Below are positions 43,770-54,163 of a stretch of DNA of 64,000 nt, piece by piece. The notes under the pieces are model-generated. The model worked only from the letters and a program-made list of their open reading frames with translations, was not told the origin of the DNA and searched no databases. Both the position numbers and the translations under genes were made by a program. Each line of letters starts with the position of its first letter. The first letter of the stretch is position 1. The DNA is taken from NCBI GenBank assembly GCA_028718525.1, contig JAQULP010000014.1:1-64000 (forward strand), given 5' to 3'. The DNA is from Sulfuricurvum sp. Lineage in GTDB: Bacteria; Campylobacterota; Campylobacteria; Campylobacterales; Sulfurimonadaceae.

Positions 43770-45102
43770 TCAATGCCTTTTCAAAAAAACTCACAATCTG
43801 CTCCATGGCTTTTTCCATAGCTTTTGAATCCTTCCCCTCCAGCAAAATACGCAATTTATTCTCAGTTCCCGAATATCGGATCAAATGACGTATATGTGCG
43901 GCATCAATCGCTCCCAGTTCTTCCTTTAATCCGTCGATCTGTTCAAGAGGTTTTTTGGTTTTTACTTTAATATTTACCAATTTTTGAGGATAGAGTTCGA
44001 ACGGACGGAGTATTTTGCTGGCTTTTTCTCCGGATGTTATTAACAATGCCAGAATCTGCAACGCGCTCACCAACCCATCTCCTGTTTTGGCATAATCATG
44101 CATGACGATATGACCGCTTTGTTCTCCCCCGAAATTAATATTCTTTTCACGCATCAGTTCCAGTACGTACTTATCTCCGACATTCGAACGGTAAAGATTC
44201 AATCCATGCTCATTCATGGTATCTTCAAGCGCTTGATTGCTCATGACCGTTGCTACAATCCCGTCCCCGGTCAGCTTGCCGCTTTGGTGCAAGAAAAGGC
44301 CGAGTGCCCCTAGAATCTGATCCCCGTCCACTTCATTACCGTTTTCATCAACCACAATGAGACGATCGGCATCTCCATCCAAAGCCAACCCGATATCTGC
44401 CCGATACTGGATGACTGCTTCCCGTAAATCTTTGGTATGCAAAGCGCCGCAACCTTCATTAATATTGTACCCGTTAGGCTTATCATGCAATACAATCACT
44501 TCCGCGCCAAGCTCTTCGAGTACCGTCGGTCCAACTTTATACCCGGCCCCGTTTGCCGTATCCAGAACGATTCGGATACCTTGCAGCGTAAGACTACGGC
44601 AAAATGAATTTTTGAGTTGTACGATATAGCGTCCGATAACATCATCAATCCGTTTAGCCGATCCGATTTTTTTCCCGGTAACCTGCCCTTCATGCAATTG
44701 TGCTTTATCATGAACTATAGCTTCGATATGGGCTTCAATCTCTTCTGAAAGTTTATTTCCGTGTGCGTCAAAAAACTTAATTCCGTTATCTTCATACGGA
44801 TTGTGGCTAGCCGAAATCATAATACCGGCATCACACCGCATATCCTCGGTTAAAAAAGCAATGGCCGGCGTAGGCATAGGGCCGATTTGTACAACATCGT
44901 ATCCAACCGCTGTCAACCCGGTGACTATAGCGTTTTCGATCATATACCCGCTTCGGCGCGTATCTTTTCCCACCAAAATTTTCTTCGTACGGGCACGATC
45001 ACTAAAATAGATCCCAGCCGCCATTGCTACACGCATCGCTAATTCTGCCGTTAAAAATGAGCCCGCTTCACCGCGTACTCCGTCGGTTCCGAATAATTTC
45101 AT
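43762..45102 (-). CDS. glmM: Phosphoglucosamine mutase
   Basis: [47 protein letters not shown]. Confidence 0.98.
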   Translation of the reverse strand: MKLFGTDGVRGEAGSFLTAELAMRVAMAAGIYFSDRARTKKILVGKDTRRSGYMIENAIVTGLTAVGYDVVQIGPMPTPAIAFLTEDMRCDAGIMISASHNPYEDNGIKFFDAHGNKLSEEIEAHIEAIVHDKAQLHEGQVTGKKIGSAKRIDDVIGRYIVQLKNSFCRSLTLQGIRIVLDTANGAGYKVGPTVLEELGAEVIVLHDKPNGYNINEGCGALHTKDLREAVIQYRADIGLALDGDADRLIVVDENGNEVDGDQILGALGLFLHQSGKLTGDGIVATVMSNQALEDTMNEHGLNLYRSNVGDKYVLELMREKNINFGGEQSGHIVMHDYAKTGDGLVSALQILALLITSGEKASKILRPFELYPQKLVNIKVKTKKPLEQIDGLKEELGAIDAAHIRHLIRYSGTENKLRILLEGKDSKAMEKAMEQIVSFFEKALNA

Positions 45103-45218
45103 CCCGTTTTCTCCCTATAAGATTGATAATTCCGCTACAATCCATAAAATTTAACTTAATTTTAATTATCTTTAAGGTAGTATTCTACCCTAAAAAAAAT
45201 TCGACAAGGATAAATGCC

Positions 45219-45485
45219 ATGGCAAACCATAAGTCAGCATTGAAACGTATCCGTCAGACGGAAAAGCGTACAGAACGCAACCGATTCTATCGCACACGTA
45301 TTAAAAACATCGTTAAAGCGGTTCGCACTGCAGTAGATGCAGGAAACAAAGAAGAAGCACAAGCGGCTCTCGTCATTGCAAACGCCAACCTTCATAAATA
45401 TGTCAGCAAAGGTGTCTTGAAAAAAGAGACAGCTGCACGTAAAGTAAGCCGCCTTCACCTCGCTGTTAACGCGATTCAAGCCTAA
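45219..45485 (+). CDS. rpsT: 30S ribosomal protein S20
   Basis: [38 protein letters not shown] at 45219 after AAGGATAA. Confidence 0.97.
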   Translation: MANHKSALKRIRQTEKRTERNRFYRTRIKNIVKAVRTAVDAGNKEEAQAALVIANANLHKYVSKGVLKKETAARKVSRLHLAVNAIQA

Positions 45486-45568
45486 GTATAACGAACTAAA
45501 ATTTCCCCTCTCGGGTAGATTTTGGTTACCCCCTTTTCGCACAACGCCTTTCTTTAGGAATCATCATT

Positions 45569-46636
45569 ATGCTATCCGACAAACTCACCCCGTTTATCAA
45601 CCGTTATAACGAATTAACCGAGCTACTCAGTTCACCCGATATCGGCAATGACATCAAACGGATGACCGAACTCTCAAAAGAGCAATCCTCCATCCAAGCC
45701 ATTGTGAATAAAGCGACCGAGTACAAAAAACTCCTCGAGGATATCGAAGAGAACAAATCACTCGCCTTTGATGCCGAACTCGGTGAACTTGCCAAAGAGG
45801 AACTGAAAGCACTCGAACCGCTTGTTGAACCTCTTGAAGAGGAGATCAAAAAGCTCCTGATCCCGGCTGATCCAAACGACAAACGTAATATCTATATCGA
45901 ATTGCGTGCCGGTACAGGCGGAGATGAAGCCGCCATCTTTGTGGGTGATTTGTTCAATGCTTATGTCCGCTATGCCGACGTCAAAGGGTGGAAAATCGAA
46001 TTAATGAGTTCCAGTCCATCCGACGCGGGAGGGTACAAAGAGATTATCGCCCTCATCAAAGGGGAACAGGTTTACTCACGTCTCAAATATGAAGCGGGAA
46101 CGCACCGGGTTCAGCGGGTTCCGGCAACCGAATCCCAGGGACGGGTTCACACTTCCGCCATCACCGTAGCCGTCATGCCCGAAGTTGACGATGTCGAAGT
46201 GGTTATCAACGAAAATGAACTCAAAATCGATGTGATGCGCTCAAGCGGTTCAGGTGGGCAAAGTGTCAATACTACCGACTCAGCTGTACGGATCACCCAC
46301 CTTCCGACCGGTATCGTTGTCACCAATCAGGACGAAAAATCTCAGCATAAAAACAAAGATAAGGCGATGAAAATCCTCAAAGCCCGTATCTATGAGATGC
46401 AGATGGAAGAGGCAAAAATCAAAGAGATGAGCGAGCGTAAAGAGCAGGTAGGAACCGGAGACCGTTCCGGTCGTATCCGAACGTATAACTATCCTCAAAA
46501 TCGAATTTCAGACCACCGTATCAATCTTACTTTGTACCGACTCGATGAGATTATGCAGGGGGGATTGATGGATGATATTATCGAACCGTTGATCGCCGAT
46601 GCTCAGGCGCAGATTATGGAGAGAGCCGGCTTATAA
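45569..46636 (+). CDS. prfA: Peptide chain release factor 1
   Basis: [45 protein letters not shown]. Confidence 0.98.
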   Translation: MLSDKLTPFINRYNELTELLSSPDIGNDIKRMTELSKEQSSIQAIVNKATEYKKLLEDIEENKSLAFDAELGELAKEELKALEPLVEPLEEEIKKLLIPADPNDKRNIYIELRAGTGGDEAAIFVGDLFNAYVRYADVKGWKIELMSSSPSDAGGYKEIIALIKGEQVYSRLKYEAGTHRVQRVPATESQGRVHTSAITVAVMPEVDDVEVVINENELKIDVMRSSGSGGQSVNTTDSAVRITHLPTGIVVTNQDEKSQHKNKDKAMKILKARIYEMQMEEAKIKEMSERKEQVGTGDRSGRIRTYNYPQNRISDHRINLTLYRLDEIMQGGLMDDIIEPLIADAQAQIMERAGL

Positions 46637-46640
46637 GTAC

Positions 46641-46885
46641 TCTCACATCCTTTTCTTTTTCATAAGAAAAGTATACAAAAGAAAATCGCCCCCTCAATAG
46701 AACGCTTCCAACCGCTTTGGCACTACTGCCAGCGGTTTGGCTCTAGGTAAATTTCGGGGGCCAATTAATTATAAATTCGTCTCTTCGGCATCCTTAAAAG
46801 CCACGCGCGATGGCCGCGTGAGCGATTTGCCGAAGAGACACGCTTCTTTTGTTTCTTTTCTTGGTGGCAAGAAAAGAAAGTAAGT
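46641..46885. repeat. Structured intergenic element with terminal inverted repeats (MITE-like)
   Basis: Left end ...AAGAAAAGtatACAAAAGAA... and right end, reverse-complemented, ...AAGAAAAGaaACAAAAGAA...; internal perfect IR GTCTCTTCGGCA (46779-46790)/TGCCGAAGAGAC (46828-46839). Confidence 0.6.
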
Positions 46886-46886
46886 A

Positions 46887-47636
46887 TTAATTTCTCCAAG
46901 TGGTTTCAAAAACCCCTTTTACTTCCCCTTTAAACGTAATCACACCCTCTTCCAGCCCAAGATAAAGGGTTTCTCCGCTTTTTGGAAATACTTGCGTTTG
47001 ATCGGCTACGAGTCTCTCTTGTACCGCTCGATAAAAACTCGCCGCCATACCCGTTCCGCAGGCCAATGTCTCATCTTCAACACCGCGTTCATACGTTCGT
47101 ACCCGAAGCGTTCCGTCAAGATTGATGCTCGCAATATTCACATTGGCGTTGTAGCGATGACGAAGGGTACGCGCCATATCAATATTGAAATGTTCGATAT
47201 CGGCATCAAACGTAATCAGATGGGGAACTCCCGTATCGATCAGCCACCATCGCATTCCACTCTCGATAATCTCCTGATTCACGATCACGGGTGGGGTAAG
47301 GTCGCTTTGGACCATATTGCCCTCAACCTGGGCTTTGATGACCCCGGCTCCGGTTAAAAAGGCCATTGAAGCCGGGGCCAATCCAAAACGATGGGCATAA
47401 TGGGCGCATGCACGGCTACCGTTTCCGCACATCGAAGCAGTAGAGCCGTCAGCATTATAAAATTCCCATTCAAAATCATGGTTTTCATGCGGGACAAGAA
47501 CAATCAGCCCATCGGCCCCGATCCCGTTTTGCCGATCGCATAACGTACGCGCCAATTGGGAACGGTCGGCTTTTTCAAAGGCATGAAAGATGACAAAGTC
47601 ATTGCCGCTTGCACAGTATTTGGCAATTTGAAGCAT
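46887..47636 (-). CDS. dapF: Diaminopimelate epimerase
   Basis: KYCASGNDFVIF, NADGSTASMCGNGSRACAHYA, ETLACGTGMAASFY. Confidence 0.97.
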   Translation of the reverse strand: MLQIAKYCASGNDFVIFHAFEKADRSQLARTLCDRQNGIGADGLIVLVPHENHDFEWEFYNADGSTASMCGNGSRACAHYAHRFGLAPASMAFLTGAGVIKAQVEGNMVQSDLTPPVIVNQEIIESGMRWWLIDTGVPHLITFDADIEHFNIDMARTLRHRYNANVNIASINLDGTLRVRTYERGVEDETLACGTGMAASFYRAVQERLVADQTQVFPKSGETLYLGLEEGVITFKGEVKGVFETTWRN

Positions 47637-47666
47637 GAATATCCTTTGGATAAATAATAAGTCTAA

Positions 47667-48272
47667 TTATACCTTAGGGGCAGGATAGAGCGCTTTAATC
47701 GTTTCGACAAAGTGTTCGCACTCTTTCTGAAGATGTTTGAGATTGGATGAGTTGTCGATAACCCACGTTGCACGCTTTTTCTTTTCCTCGATGTCCATCT
47801 GGCTTTCGATTCTCCGAAGGGATTCTTCCTCTGAGAAACCGTTGCGTTTCATGAAGCGTTCCAATTGAATCGTTTTCGGAGTATATACTACTACCGAATG
47901 TTTTATCGGATATGATCCAGTCTCAAAAAAAAGGGGAATATCAATTAAATAGGGGTATTTAAGCCGATCTTGTTTCTCACTTTGCTCTTCTATAGCAATA
48001 CGAATCTTTGGATGCAAGAAAGCTTCGAGCTCTCTTTTAGCCTCAGAATCGGAAAATATCTTTTTTCCCAATTCAGGACGTTTGACTTTAGAACCGTGAA
48101 GAAATTCTTTTCCGAAATATTCCCCAATCCATGCAGAATTTTCATCCAGAATCCGGTGACTGATTGTGTCCGCGTCTATGATGCGAAGACCGTTCAGTCC
48201 CAATAAAGATGCAACCGTACTTTTACCTGTTGCAATCCCTCCGGTCAGGGCAATAGCATATTCATATGCCAT
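47667..48272 (-). CDS. coaE: Dephospho-CoA kinase
   Basis: ALTGGIATGKSTVASLL, IIDADTISHRIL, DIPLFFETG. Confidence 0.96.
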   Translation of the reverse strand: MAYEYAIALTGGIATGKSTVASLLGLNGLRIIDADTISHRILDENSAWIGEYFGKEFLHGSKVKRPELGKKIFSDSEAKRELEAFLHPKIRIAIEEQSEKQDRLKYPYLIDIPLFFETGSYPIKHSVVVYTPKTIQLERFMKRNGFSEEESLRRIESQMDIEEKKKRATWVIDNSSNLKHLQKECEHFVETIKALYPAPKV

Positions 48273-48826
48273 TAATTACGTATGATTCCCAAATAATTTT
48301 TACGAATGTACTGCGGCATTGCAAATGAGGCAGTGTGAATATCACAATTATAATATTGATGCCCTTCTAGCAAATCGCTGCGTTGCAAAATCAAATCGGC
48401 TGTCGGATGGTACTCTTTAGAACAAAGGAGCAGGGTTGATCCGTCTTCCAAATGATACGGCATAATAATTTTAAAATAATTGCCCAATACACCCATCAAA
48501 TTAGAATTGCTTTGAATATCCTCCAGATCAGGATGGCGCATGACCGCTAGCCCATCCTCTTTAAGAATTCGGTTTAGGTGAGCCAAAACGGCACCGTCAC
48601 TTTGAACGGCATCGATCATTGCGATATCAACACTCTTGTCTGCTACGTTTCGTAACGGCTCAAGAAGGTTTTCACTTCCCATGAAGGTTGTTTGCAGATC
48701 ACGATAGCGACCGAGTTCCTCGATAAGAAGAGTATTATCTTCGCTTGCTACCACTACCGAAGCAGGATTTTTATGGGTGCACATAGGAATATGTACCATC
48801 ATTTCAGGGTAAATAAACGTTTTCAT
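48272..48826 (-). CDS. Spermidine-synthase-like protein (short form)
   Basis: SpeE-like methyltransferase-fold segments (VDIAMIDAVQSDGAVLAHLNRILKEDGLAVM; FKIIMPYHLEDGSTLLLCSKEYHPTADL); only 184 aa. Confidence 0.65.
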   Translation of the reverse strand: MKTFIYPEMMVHIPMCTHKNPASVVVASEDNTLLIEELGRYRDLQTTFMGSENLLEPLRNVADKSVDIAMIDAVQSDGAVLAHLNRILKEDGLAVMRHPDLEDIQSNSNLMGVLGNYFKIIMPYHLEDGSTLLLCSKEYHPTADLILQRSDLLEGHQYYNCDIHTASFAMPQYIRKNYLGIIRN

Positions 48827-48984
48827 CAGTTATGGTATCTCTTCTTTTGGGAATTTTCGAGCGATTGTAACATGCTGAGATTAAAAGGGTTTGAATCTTC
48901 CATTTATACTGCGCGGCTAAAGGTTACACTCTTACATTTGCTATAATTTTATCCAATTTATTCTAAGTATAGAGAGGAAGCGCA

Positions 48985-49146
48985 ATGTGTGCCGAAAAAA
49001 TTCAACGTTTCTTAATGGCGATCGTCTTAACCGCGACGATGCTTCTGTTTGCCGGAAACCAGCTCATCTATGCAATGATTCTCCAAACTTTGGTTATTTT
49101 GATGCTCATCGTATGGGCTTTGAGTGATTTTTGCCCTTCATTGTAG
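48985..49146 (+). CDS. Small DUF2892-like membrane protein (53 aa), not in ORF track
   Basis: MCAEKIQRFLMAIVLTATMLLFAGNQLIYAMILQTLVILMLIVWALSDFCPSL; AGAGAGGAAG upstream. Confidence 0.75.
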   Translation: MCAEKIQRFLMAIVLTATMLLFAGNQLIYAMILQTLVILMLIVWALSDFCPSL

Positions 49147-49253
49147 ATTTTCAAAAAAGTTTTCGGTAAATGTCCCCAAAAAGATTGAGCCCCTAAATTT
49201 CTCCTAACCACTCTTTCGTTATAATAGCCTCACTATTTAAGGTGAGGAATCCC

Positions 49254-50249
49254 ATGAGCCAAATCAGTTATAAAGATGCCGGTGTCGATATCGATGCGGG
49301 TAACAGTTTCGTCGAAAACATTAAACCACTCGTTAAATCGACTGCAATACCCGGTGTTTTAGGTGGGATCGGCTCTTTTGCCGGTGCGTTTGAACTCCCG
49401 ACAGGTTACCGTGAACCGGTCATGCTCGCGGCAACAGACGGGGTCGGAACCAAACTTAAACTTGCCATCGATTCGGGTATTCATAATACGGTCGGGATTG
49501 ATTTGGTTGCGATGTGCGTGAATGATTTGATCTGTAATTTCGGAACTCCATCGTTCTTCCTCGATTATTATGCAACGGGGAAACTTGATGTGACAGCGGC
49601 TACTGCGGTAGTAAGCGGTATTGCGGAAGGGTGCCGTCAGGCCGAATGTGCCCTTATCGGTGGAGAAACGGCGGAAATGCCGGGAATGTACCATAGCGAT
49701 GATTACGATTTAGCAGGATTTGCCGTCGGTATCGGTGAAAAAAGCGAGCTTGACCGTAGCGATAAAGTGCAAGCCGGTGATATCCTTATTGCATTGCCAA
49801 GTTCAGGGCTCCACTCTAACGGATTCTCTTTGGCACGTAAAGTTCTGTTTGAAAAAATGGGGATGAAGTTTGAAGATGAATTTGAAGGTAAGCCTCTTAT
49901 CGAAACTCTTTTGACTCCGACACGCATTTACGTCAAAACGTTCAAAGCACTCAAAGATAAAATTCAGGCACTTGCCCATATCACCGGCGGGGGAATCGTT
50001 GAAAATTTCCCTCGTGTTCTTCCTGAGGGGCTACGTGCCGTCATCACGGAATCATCAATCCGTGTATTACCTATTTTTGAACTCATCGGCAAACACGTTG
50101 AACGCCATGAGATGTTTCGTGCTTTCAATATGGGGGTCGGAATGATTCTTGTCGTCAAAGAAGAGGATGTTGCGGATGTATTAGCCGAAACGGACGGCTA
50201 TATTATCGGACATCTTGAAGCAGGCCAACGGGAAGCGGTTTTAGTCTAA
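49254..50249 (+). CDS. purM: Phosphoribosylformylglycinamidine cyclo-ligase
   Basis: [59 protein letters not shown]. Confidence 0.98.
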   Translation: MSQISYKDAGVDIDAGNSFVENIKPLVKSTAIPGVLGGIGSFAGAFELPTGYREPVMLAATDGVGTKLKLAIDSGIHNTVGIDLVAMCVNDLICNFGTPSFFLDYYATGKLDVTAATAVVSGIAEGCRQAECALIGGETAEMPGMYHSDDYDLAGFAVGIGEKSELDRSDKVQAGDILIALPSSGLHSNGFSLARKVLFEKMGMKFEDEFEGKPLIETLLTPTRIYVKTFKALKDKIQALAHITGGGIVENFPRVLPEGLRAVITESSIRVLPIFELIGKHVERHEMFRAFNMGVGMILVVKEEDVADVLAETDGYIIGHLEAGQREAVLV

Positions 50250-50330
50250 TTTTCCCCTTTTCTATTGTATTAAGACGCTTTCTCTACTTTTTATACTATC
50301 ATATTCATTCATTTTCCTTAAGGAGATCGA

Positions 50331-50774
50331 ATGAATGTGAAACTTACCTCCTCCATTATCATTGCTGCGGCTATCGGAATCCAATTTATCCCCTATGGTA
50401 AAGACCACACCAATCCCCCGGTTATGAGCGAACCGCAATGGGATTCTTCCCGCACGGAAGAGCTTTTTAGTCGAGCCTGTGCGGATTGTCATTCCAATAT
50501 GACTAAATATCCATGGTATAGCCATATCGCACCTATTTCGTGGCTTGTTATGCACGACATTGAAGAAGGTCGCGAACATTTGAACGTTTCCCTGCTAGGT
50601 ATCCAAAAGAAAAATGAAGTGAAGGATGCTGCCGAAGAAGTAAAAGATGGAGAAATGCCGATACTGCCTTACCTTATTGCCCATCCTGAAGCAAGATTAT
50701 CCGATACTGAAAAAAAAGAGTTGATTAGCGGATTGGAAAATACTTTCGGAAAAAAAGAAGAGGAAGAGAAATAA
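50331..50774 (+). CDS. Haem-binding domain protein
   Basis: N-terminal anchor; CADCHSNMTKYPWYSHIAPISWLVMHDIEEGREHLN. Confidence 0.85.
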   Translation: MNVKLTSSIIIAAAIGIQFIPYGKDHTNPPVMSEPQWDSSRTEELFSRACADCHSNMTKYPWYSHIAPISWLVMHDIEEGREHLNVSLLGIQKKNEVKDAAEEVKDGEMPILPYLIAHPEARLSDTEKKELISGLENTFGKKEEEEK

Positions 50775-50786
50775 AGAGATGCGAAA

Positions 50787-50814
50787 CGGGGAAAACCCCG
50801 CTTCCTTTTATTTT
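50787..50814 (+). terminator. Rho-independent terminator
   Basis: CGGGG aaaa CCCCG followed by CTTCCTTTTATTTT. Confidence 0.7.
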
Positions 50815-52247
50815 AACATATCTGCTCTTGGGAAAGTAAAGGTGGACTGACGCGTAACCGCTACTTTCTCTTTTGCATCGACGGCATATGCGTTGATTGT
50901 TATCGGAATAACGGTATCTTTACGATCGTCATTCACCAGCATCTCGTCTGTGTACAAAACAATAACTTTTTTCTTAACAACACCCGGTTTGACTTTAAAC
51001 GGTTTCTCCGGTTGAGCAATTTTAATTTTTCCTTCCATTCCCGCCGGTGCTACAACATCAAAGTAATATTCATGATCTTCATTGAGCGTATTTTGCAATA
51101 GGAACGTATAGGCATTGTCCACTTGTACTTTTCCGGCATCATTTGTTGTAATGGAATACAACCGGTTCTCTTTATTGATATTGAGAAGCATGTATTCTTT
51201 TTTGCTGCCCATCATTCCCAAAATAATACTGACAATAATTAAAATACCGATGTATCCCAAAATTTTCGGACGGAAATAATGGGTTTTCCCTTTCATGTAC
51301 AATGTTTCTTTTTCACTTGACCATTCCACCAATGAAGGTTTCCCGAGTTTCCCCATCACTTCGGTACAGGCATCGACGCATTCAAGACAGTTAATACACT
51401 CAAGCTGTAGACCTTTACGGATATCGATATGGGTCGGACAGACGGTTACACAGCTCTCGCAGGTCGTACATTCGGCATTGCTATTGACCGCAAGGAGATC
51501 TTTTTGTTTTGTAAAAATTTTCTCTTTATTTTCATCATAAATATCCCCTCCGCGGTTCGGATTATAAATTGCCATAACCGTGTCGTCATCATATAAAACC
51601 GATTGAATACGTGAGTAGGGACACACATAAACACAAAAATTCTCTTGTAGAAAAATAACGTCATAGACCAAAAAGGCAACAATGCCAAGAATGGATCCAA
51701 TAAGTACCGTATGTTCCATAGGATTTTGTATGTAAGCCAAAAAATCTTCCGGCGGTACAAAAAACCACATCAAATCGGCTGCCGCGATAAAAGAAAGGAG
51801 AGTCCATAACAAAATCGCCGCTAAACGCTTGATCTTATTCTCCGCTTTAGAATAATCCGGTTCTTGTTGCTTGTTTTTAATCCGTTTACGAAGCCCTAAA
51901 AGTTTTGTCTCGATTAAATCGCGGTATACCACACGAAAAATAGTCTGTGGGCACATCCATCCGCAGAAAACACGCCCTCCCAATACGGTAATTCCGAAAA
52001 TACCGATAAAAAGGATCATTAGTAGAAACGGCATCAAGTAAAGCTCTTGCATATCAAATTGAACAAACATCAGATGAAGTTTGAGCTTATCAAAGCTTAG
52101 CAAGAAGAGATGGTTTCCATCCACTGTAATCCAAGGAACCACTAAAGCGAATATGGTCACCAGGCCATAAAACCAATACCGTTTAATCCGCCATGGAGTC
52201 CACCCGGACAAATACTCTTTCCCTTTTTCCATTACCGTTTCACTCAT
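50808..52247 (-). CDS. ccoG: Cytochrome c oxidase accessory protein CcoG
   Basis: GRVFCGWMCPQTIFR, CVYVCPYSRIQ, CTTCESCVTVCPTHIDIRKGLQLECINCLECVDAC. Confidence 0.96.
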   Translation of the reverse strand: MSETVMEKGKEYLSGWTPWRIKRYWFYGLVTIFALVVPWITVDGNHLFLLSFDKLKLHLMFVQFDMQELYLMPFLLMILFIGIFGITVLGGRVFCGWMCPQTIFRVVYRDLIETKLLGLRKRIKNKQQEPDYSKAENKIKRLAAILLWTLLSFIAAADLMWFFVPPEDFLAYIQNPMEHTVLIGSILGIVAFLVYDVIFLQENFCVYVCPYSRIQSVLYDDDTVMAIYNPNRGGDIYDENKEKIFTKQKDLLAVNSNAECTTCESCVTVCPTHIDIRKGLQLECINCLECVDACTEVMGKLGKPSLVEWSSEKETLYMKGKTHYFRPKILGYIGILIIVSIILGMMGSKKEYMLLNINKENRLYSITTNDAGKVQVDNAYTFLLQNTLNEDHEYYFDVVAPAGMEGKIKIAQPEKPFKVKPGVVKKKVIVLYTDEMLVNDDRKDTVIPITINAYAVDAKEKVAVTRQSTFTFPRADMLK

Positions 52248-52906
52248 AATTCTTCCTTCGAATTTACTTCAATATTCGGGCATCGGATCGTACCGATAAC
52301 CATTGCTTCAGCATCCACATCATTTCCGATACCGATTACTCCGCTGACAACCTCTTTAAGTTCACGTGACTCGATATAGTCTTTTAATGAACTCCGGCTG
52401 ACCCCCAAAACACGTGCAATCTCACTCACACTTTTCCGTTTTTTGAGTAAATCAAGAATCTCTTCCAAATAAATATCAAATTTAGAAGATGATTTTGAAC
52501 CGCGAGGGCGTCCAATCCCTTTTTTAGCATCGTCTTGCAAAACTTGGCGAAGTTGGTCGATTAAACCCAAAACCACCATTGTATCACTTTTACGATCTAT
52601 CACTACACCGGATTTAACGAAATGGATCGTATTCCCATTTTTGAGCAGACAGCTGAACATTTGCACCAAATCTTCAATGCAATTACTAAGGGTCCATGTA
52701 TCATAAACAATTAATGTATCATCATTTAAAGATCGAAAAAAACGAACGACTTCATGACGATCAACCAACCGTTTATTTTGTGATGTCTGATCCACCAACT
52801 CTTCGTGAATCGTAATCTTTTTTTGGTCGGCATATCCGTTAATTAATTTAAGCTGTTCATAAACACCGTCAAAATCTTTATCCGGGCGGATATAACTAAC
52901 AGTCAT
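52244..52906 (-). CDS. Serine-recombinase-like fold protein with HTH, catalytic residues absent; likely regulator
   Basis: SYIRPDKDFDGVYEQLKLI in place of YxRVSTxxQ; YDTWTLS in place of DRLGRS; C-terminal GRPRGSKS...KSVSEIARVLGVSRSSLKDYI. Confidence 0.75.
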   Translation of the reverse strand: MTVSYIRPDKDFDGVYEQLKLINGYADQKKITIHEELVDQTSQNKRLVDRHEVVRFFRSLNDDTLIVYDTWTLSNCIEDLVQMFSCLLKNGNTIHFVKSGVVIDRKSDTMVVLGLIDQLRQVLQDDAKKGIGRPRGSKSSSKFDIYLEEILDLLKKRKSVSEIARVLGVSRSSLKDYIESRELKEVVSGVIGIGNDVDAEAMVIGTIRCPNIEVNSKEEL

Positions 52907-52940
52907 TGTATGCTTAAATCCTTTATATACTTTAGTTTAA

Positions 52941-52964
52941 TCGTCATATTATCAAATTTGACGA
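52941..52964. promoter_or_regulatory. Candidate operator upstream of the recombinase-like regulator
   Basis: TCGTCA tattatcaaatt TGACGA inverted repeat. Confidence 0.35.
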
Positions 52965-52980
52965 TCAAAGTCAATATATA

Positions 52981-53781
52981 TTATTGTTTTTTCGTCACAT
53001 TTTTCTGATCAATAATGACAACCTCACATTGCAACTCGATGCCAAATTCATTCACAACCCTCTTTTGCGCTTCATGGATTAGACTCAAAGCCTCGTCATA
53101 CGTTCCACCGCCGTAATTGACAAGAAAATTTGCGTGGACTTCACTAAATGCCATTGCTCCGTTTCGGATCCCTTTTAGACCGACCGCCTCAATCAGCCTT
53201 CCGGCGTAATCTCCAGGCGGATTTTTAAAACAGCTGCCGGCACTGGGATCACTCGGTTGGTTGGAACGCATTGCGGCAAACATATCATACCGTTCTGACG
53301 AATACCCCGGTATTGCTTCAAAGACTGCTTCAAAAACCACTTCATCAATTGAGGTTTTCCGATATCCGTAAACGATGTCGCTTTTTTGTTTCCAGCCGCT
53401 TGGAGTACGTATGGCGATGAGATGATTAAATATCTCATATTCCTTAAGTCCGGCATTCATTTTAATCATGCCGCCAAGCGTTCCGGGAAGCTTTGATAAA
53501 TATTCAAAATGGGCAATGTCGTTTTTTTTACAAAATGAGACAACCCGTCCACCGGGGGTAGCCGCACCGATATGAAGGCCATCTTCTTCTAAACGGATAA
53601 AATCATACATTTTTGATAAGATCATTAGCGGCGGCGGAGCAGGAGAAACAAGGACATTGTTCGCACTGCCGATAATCATGCGTCCATCAGGTATTATGTC
53701 GTTTTCAATCAATGCGACCTCTACGACCGGGCCTATGCGGATAGAACTGAATTTTGAAAAATCGATTGTTTTTGTATTCAT
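52981..53781 (-). CDS. murB: UDP-N-acetylenolpyruvoylglucosamine reductase
   Basis: FSSIRIGPVVEV, LPGTLGGMIKMNAG, DPSAGSCFKNPPGDYAGRLIEAVGLKG. Confidence 0.95.
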   Translation of the reverse strand: MNTKTIDFSKFSSIRIGPVVEVALIENDIIPDGRMIIGSANNVLVSPAPPPLMILSKMYDFIRLEEDGLHIGAATPGGRVVSFCKKNDIAHFEYLSKLPGTLGGMIKMNAGLKEYEIFNHLIAIRTPSGWKQKSDIVYGYRKTSIDEVVFEAVFEAIPGYSSERYDMFAAMRSNQPSDPSAGSCFKNPPGDYAGRLIEAVGLKGIRNGAMAFSEVHANFLVNYGGGTYDEALSLIHEAQKRVVNEFGIELQCEVVIIDQKNVTKKQ

Positions 53782-54047
53782 TGCATAAAGGTCGGAATCA
53801 TATTAAACATACGAATGGTGAAATCCTGCATTTCATTCATCATCCAAGGCATTGTCAAAATGATAACCACAACAATGCCGATAATTTTTGGAATGAAACT
53901 CAAAGTCATCTCATTGATCTGAGTGGTCGCCTGAAAAATGCTCACAGCCAGTCCCAAGAACATTCCGACCAGGAGTGCGGGCAGAGAGAGGATCAACGCT
54001 ATTTTAAATGTCTCTATCCCCAATCCGATTAATTCTTCTTGCATCAT
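53778..54047 (-). CDS. fliQ: Flagellar biosynthesis protein FliQ
   Basis: LSLPALLVGMFLGLAVSIFQATTQINEMTLSFIPKI. Confidence 0.97.
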   Translation of the reverse strand: MMQEELIGLGIETFKIALILSLPALLVGMFLGLAVSIFQATTQINEMTLSFIPKIIGIVVVIILTMPWMMNEMQDFTIRMFNMIPTFMQ

Positions 54048-54163
54048 CGTAAAGTCCTTATAACGAACAGATATTTTTCAATGGCCGAACCACCATAAAC
54101 TTCTTTTCATACGAAAAAAAAACAATGCGTATAAAAATTGTTACAGTGGAAAGAACTCCCATA

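Noticed and set aside
46641-46885. Integron attC site or CRISPR
   Set aside because: No integrase, no attC core sites and no repeat-spacer pattern; terminal inverted repeats fit a MITE-like element better.
52244-52906. Active site-specific recombinase marking a mobile element
   Set aside because: Catalytic Ser and Arg motifs absent; flanks are core genes ccoG and murB with no att-like repeats.
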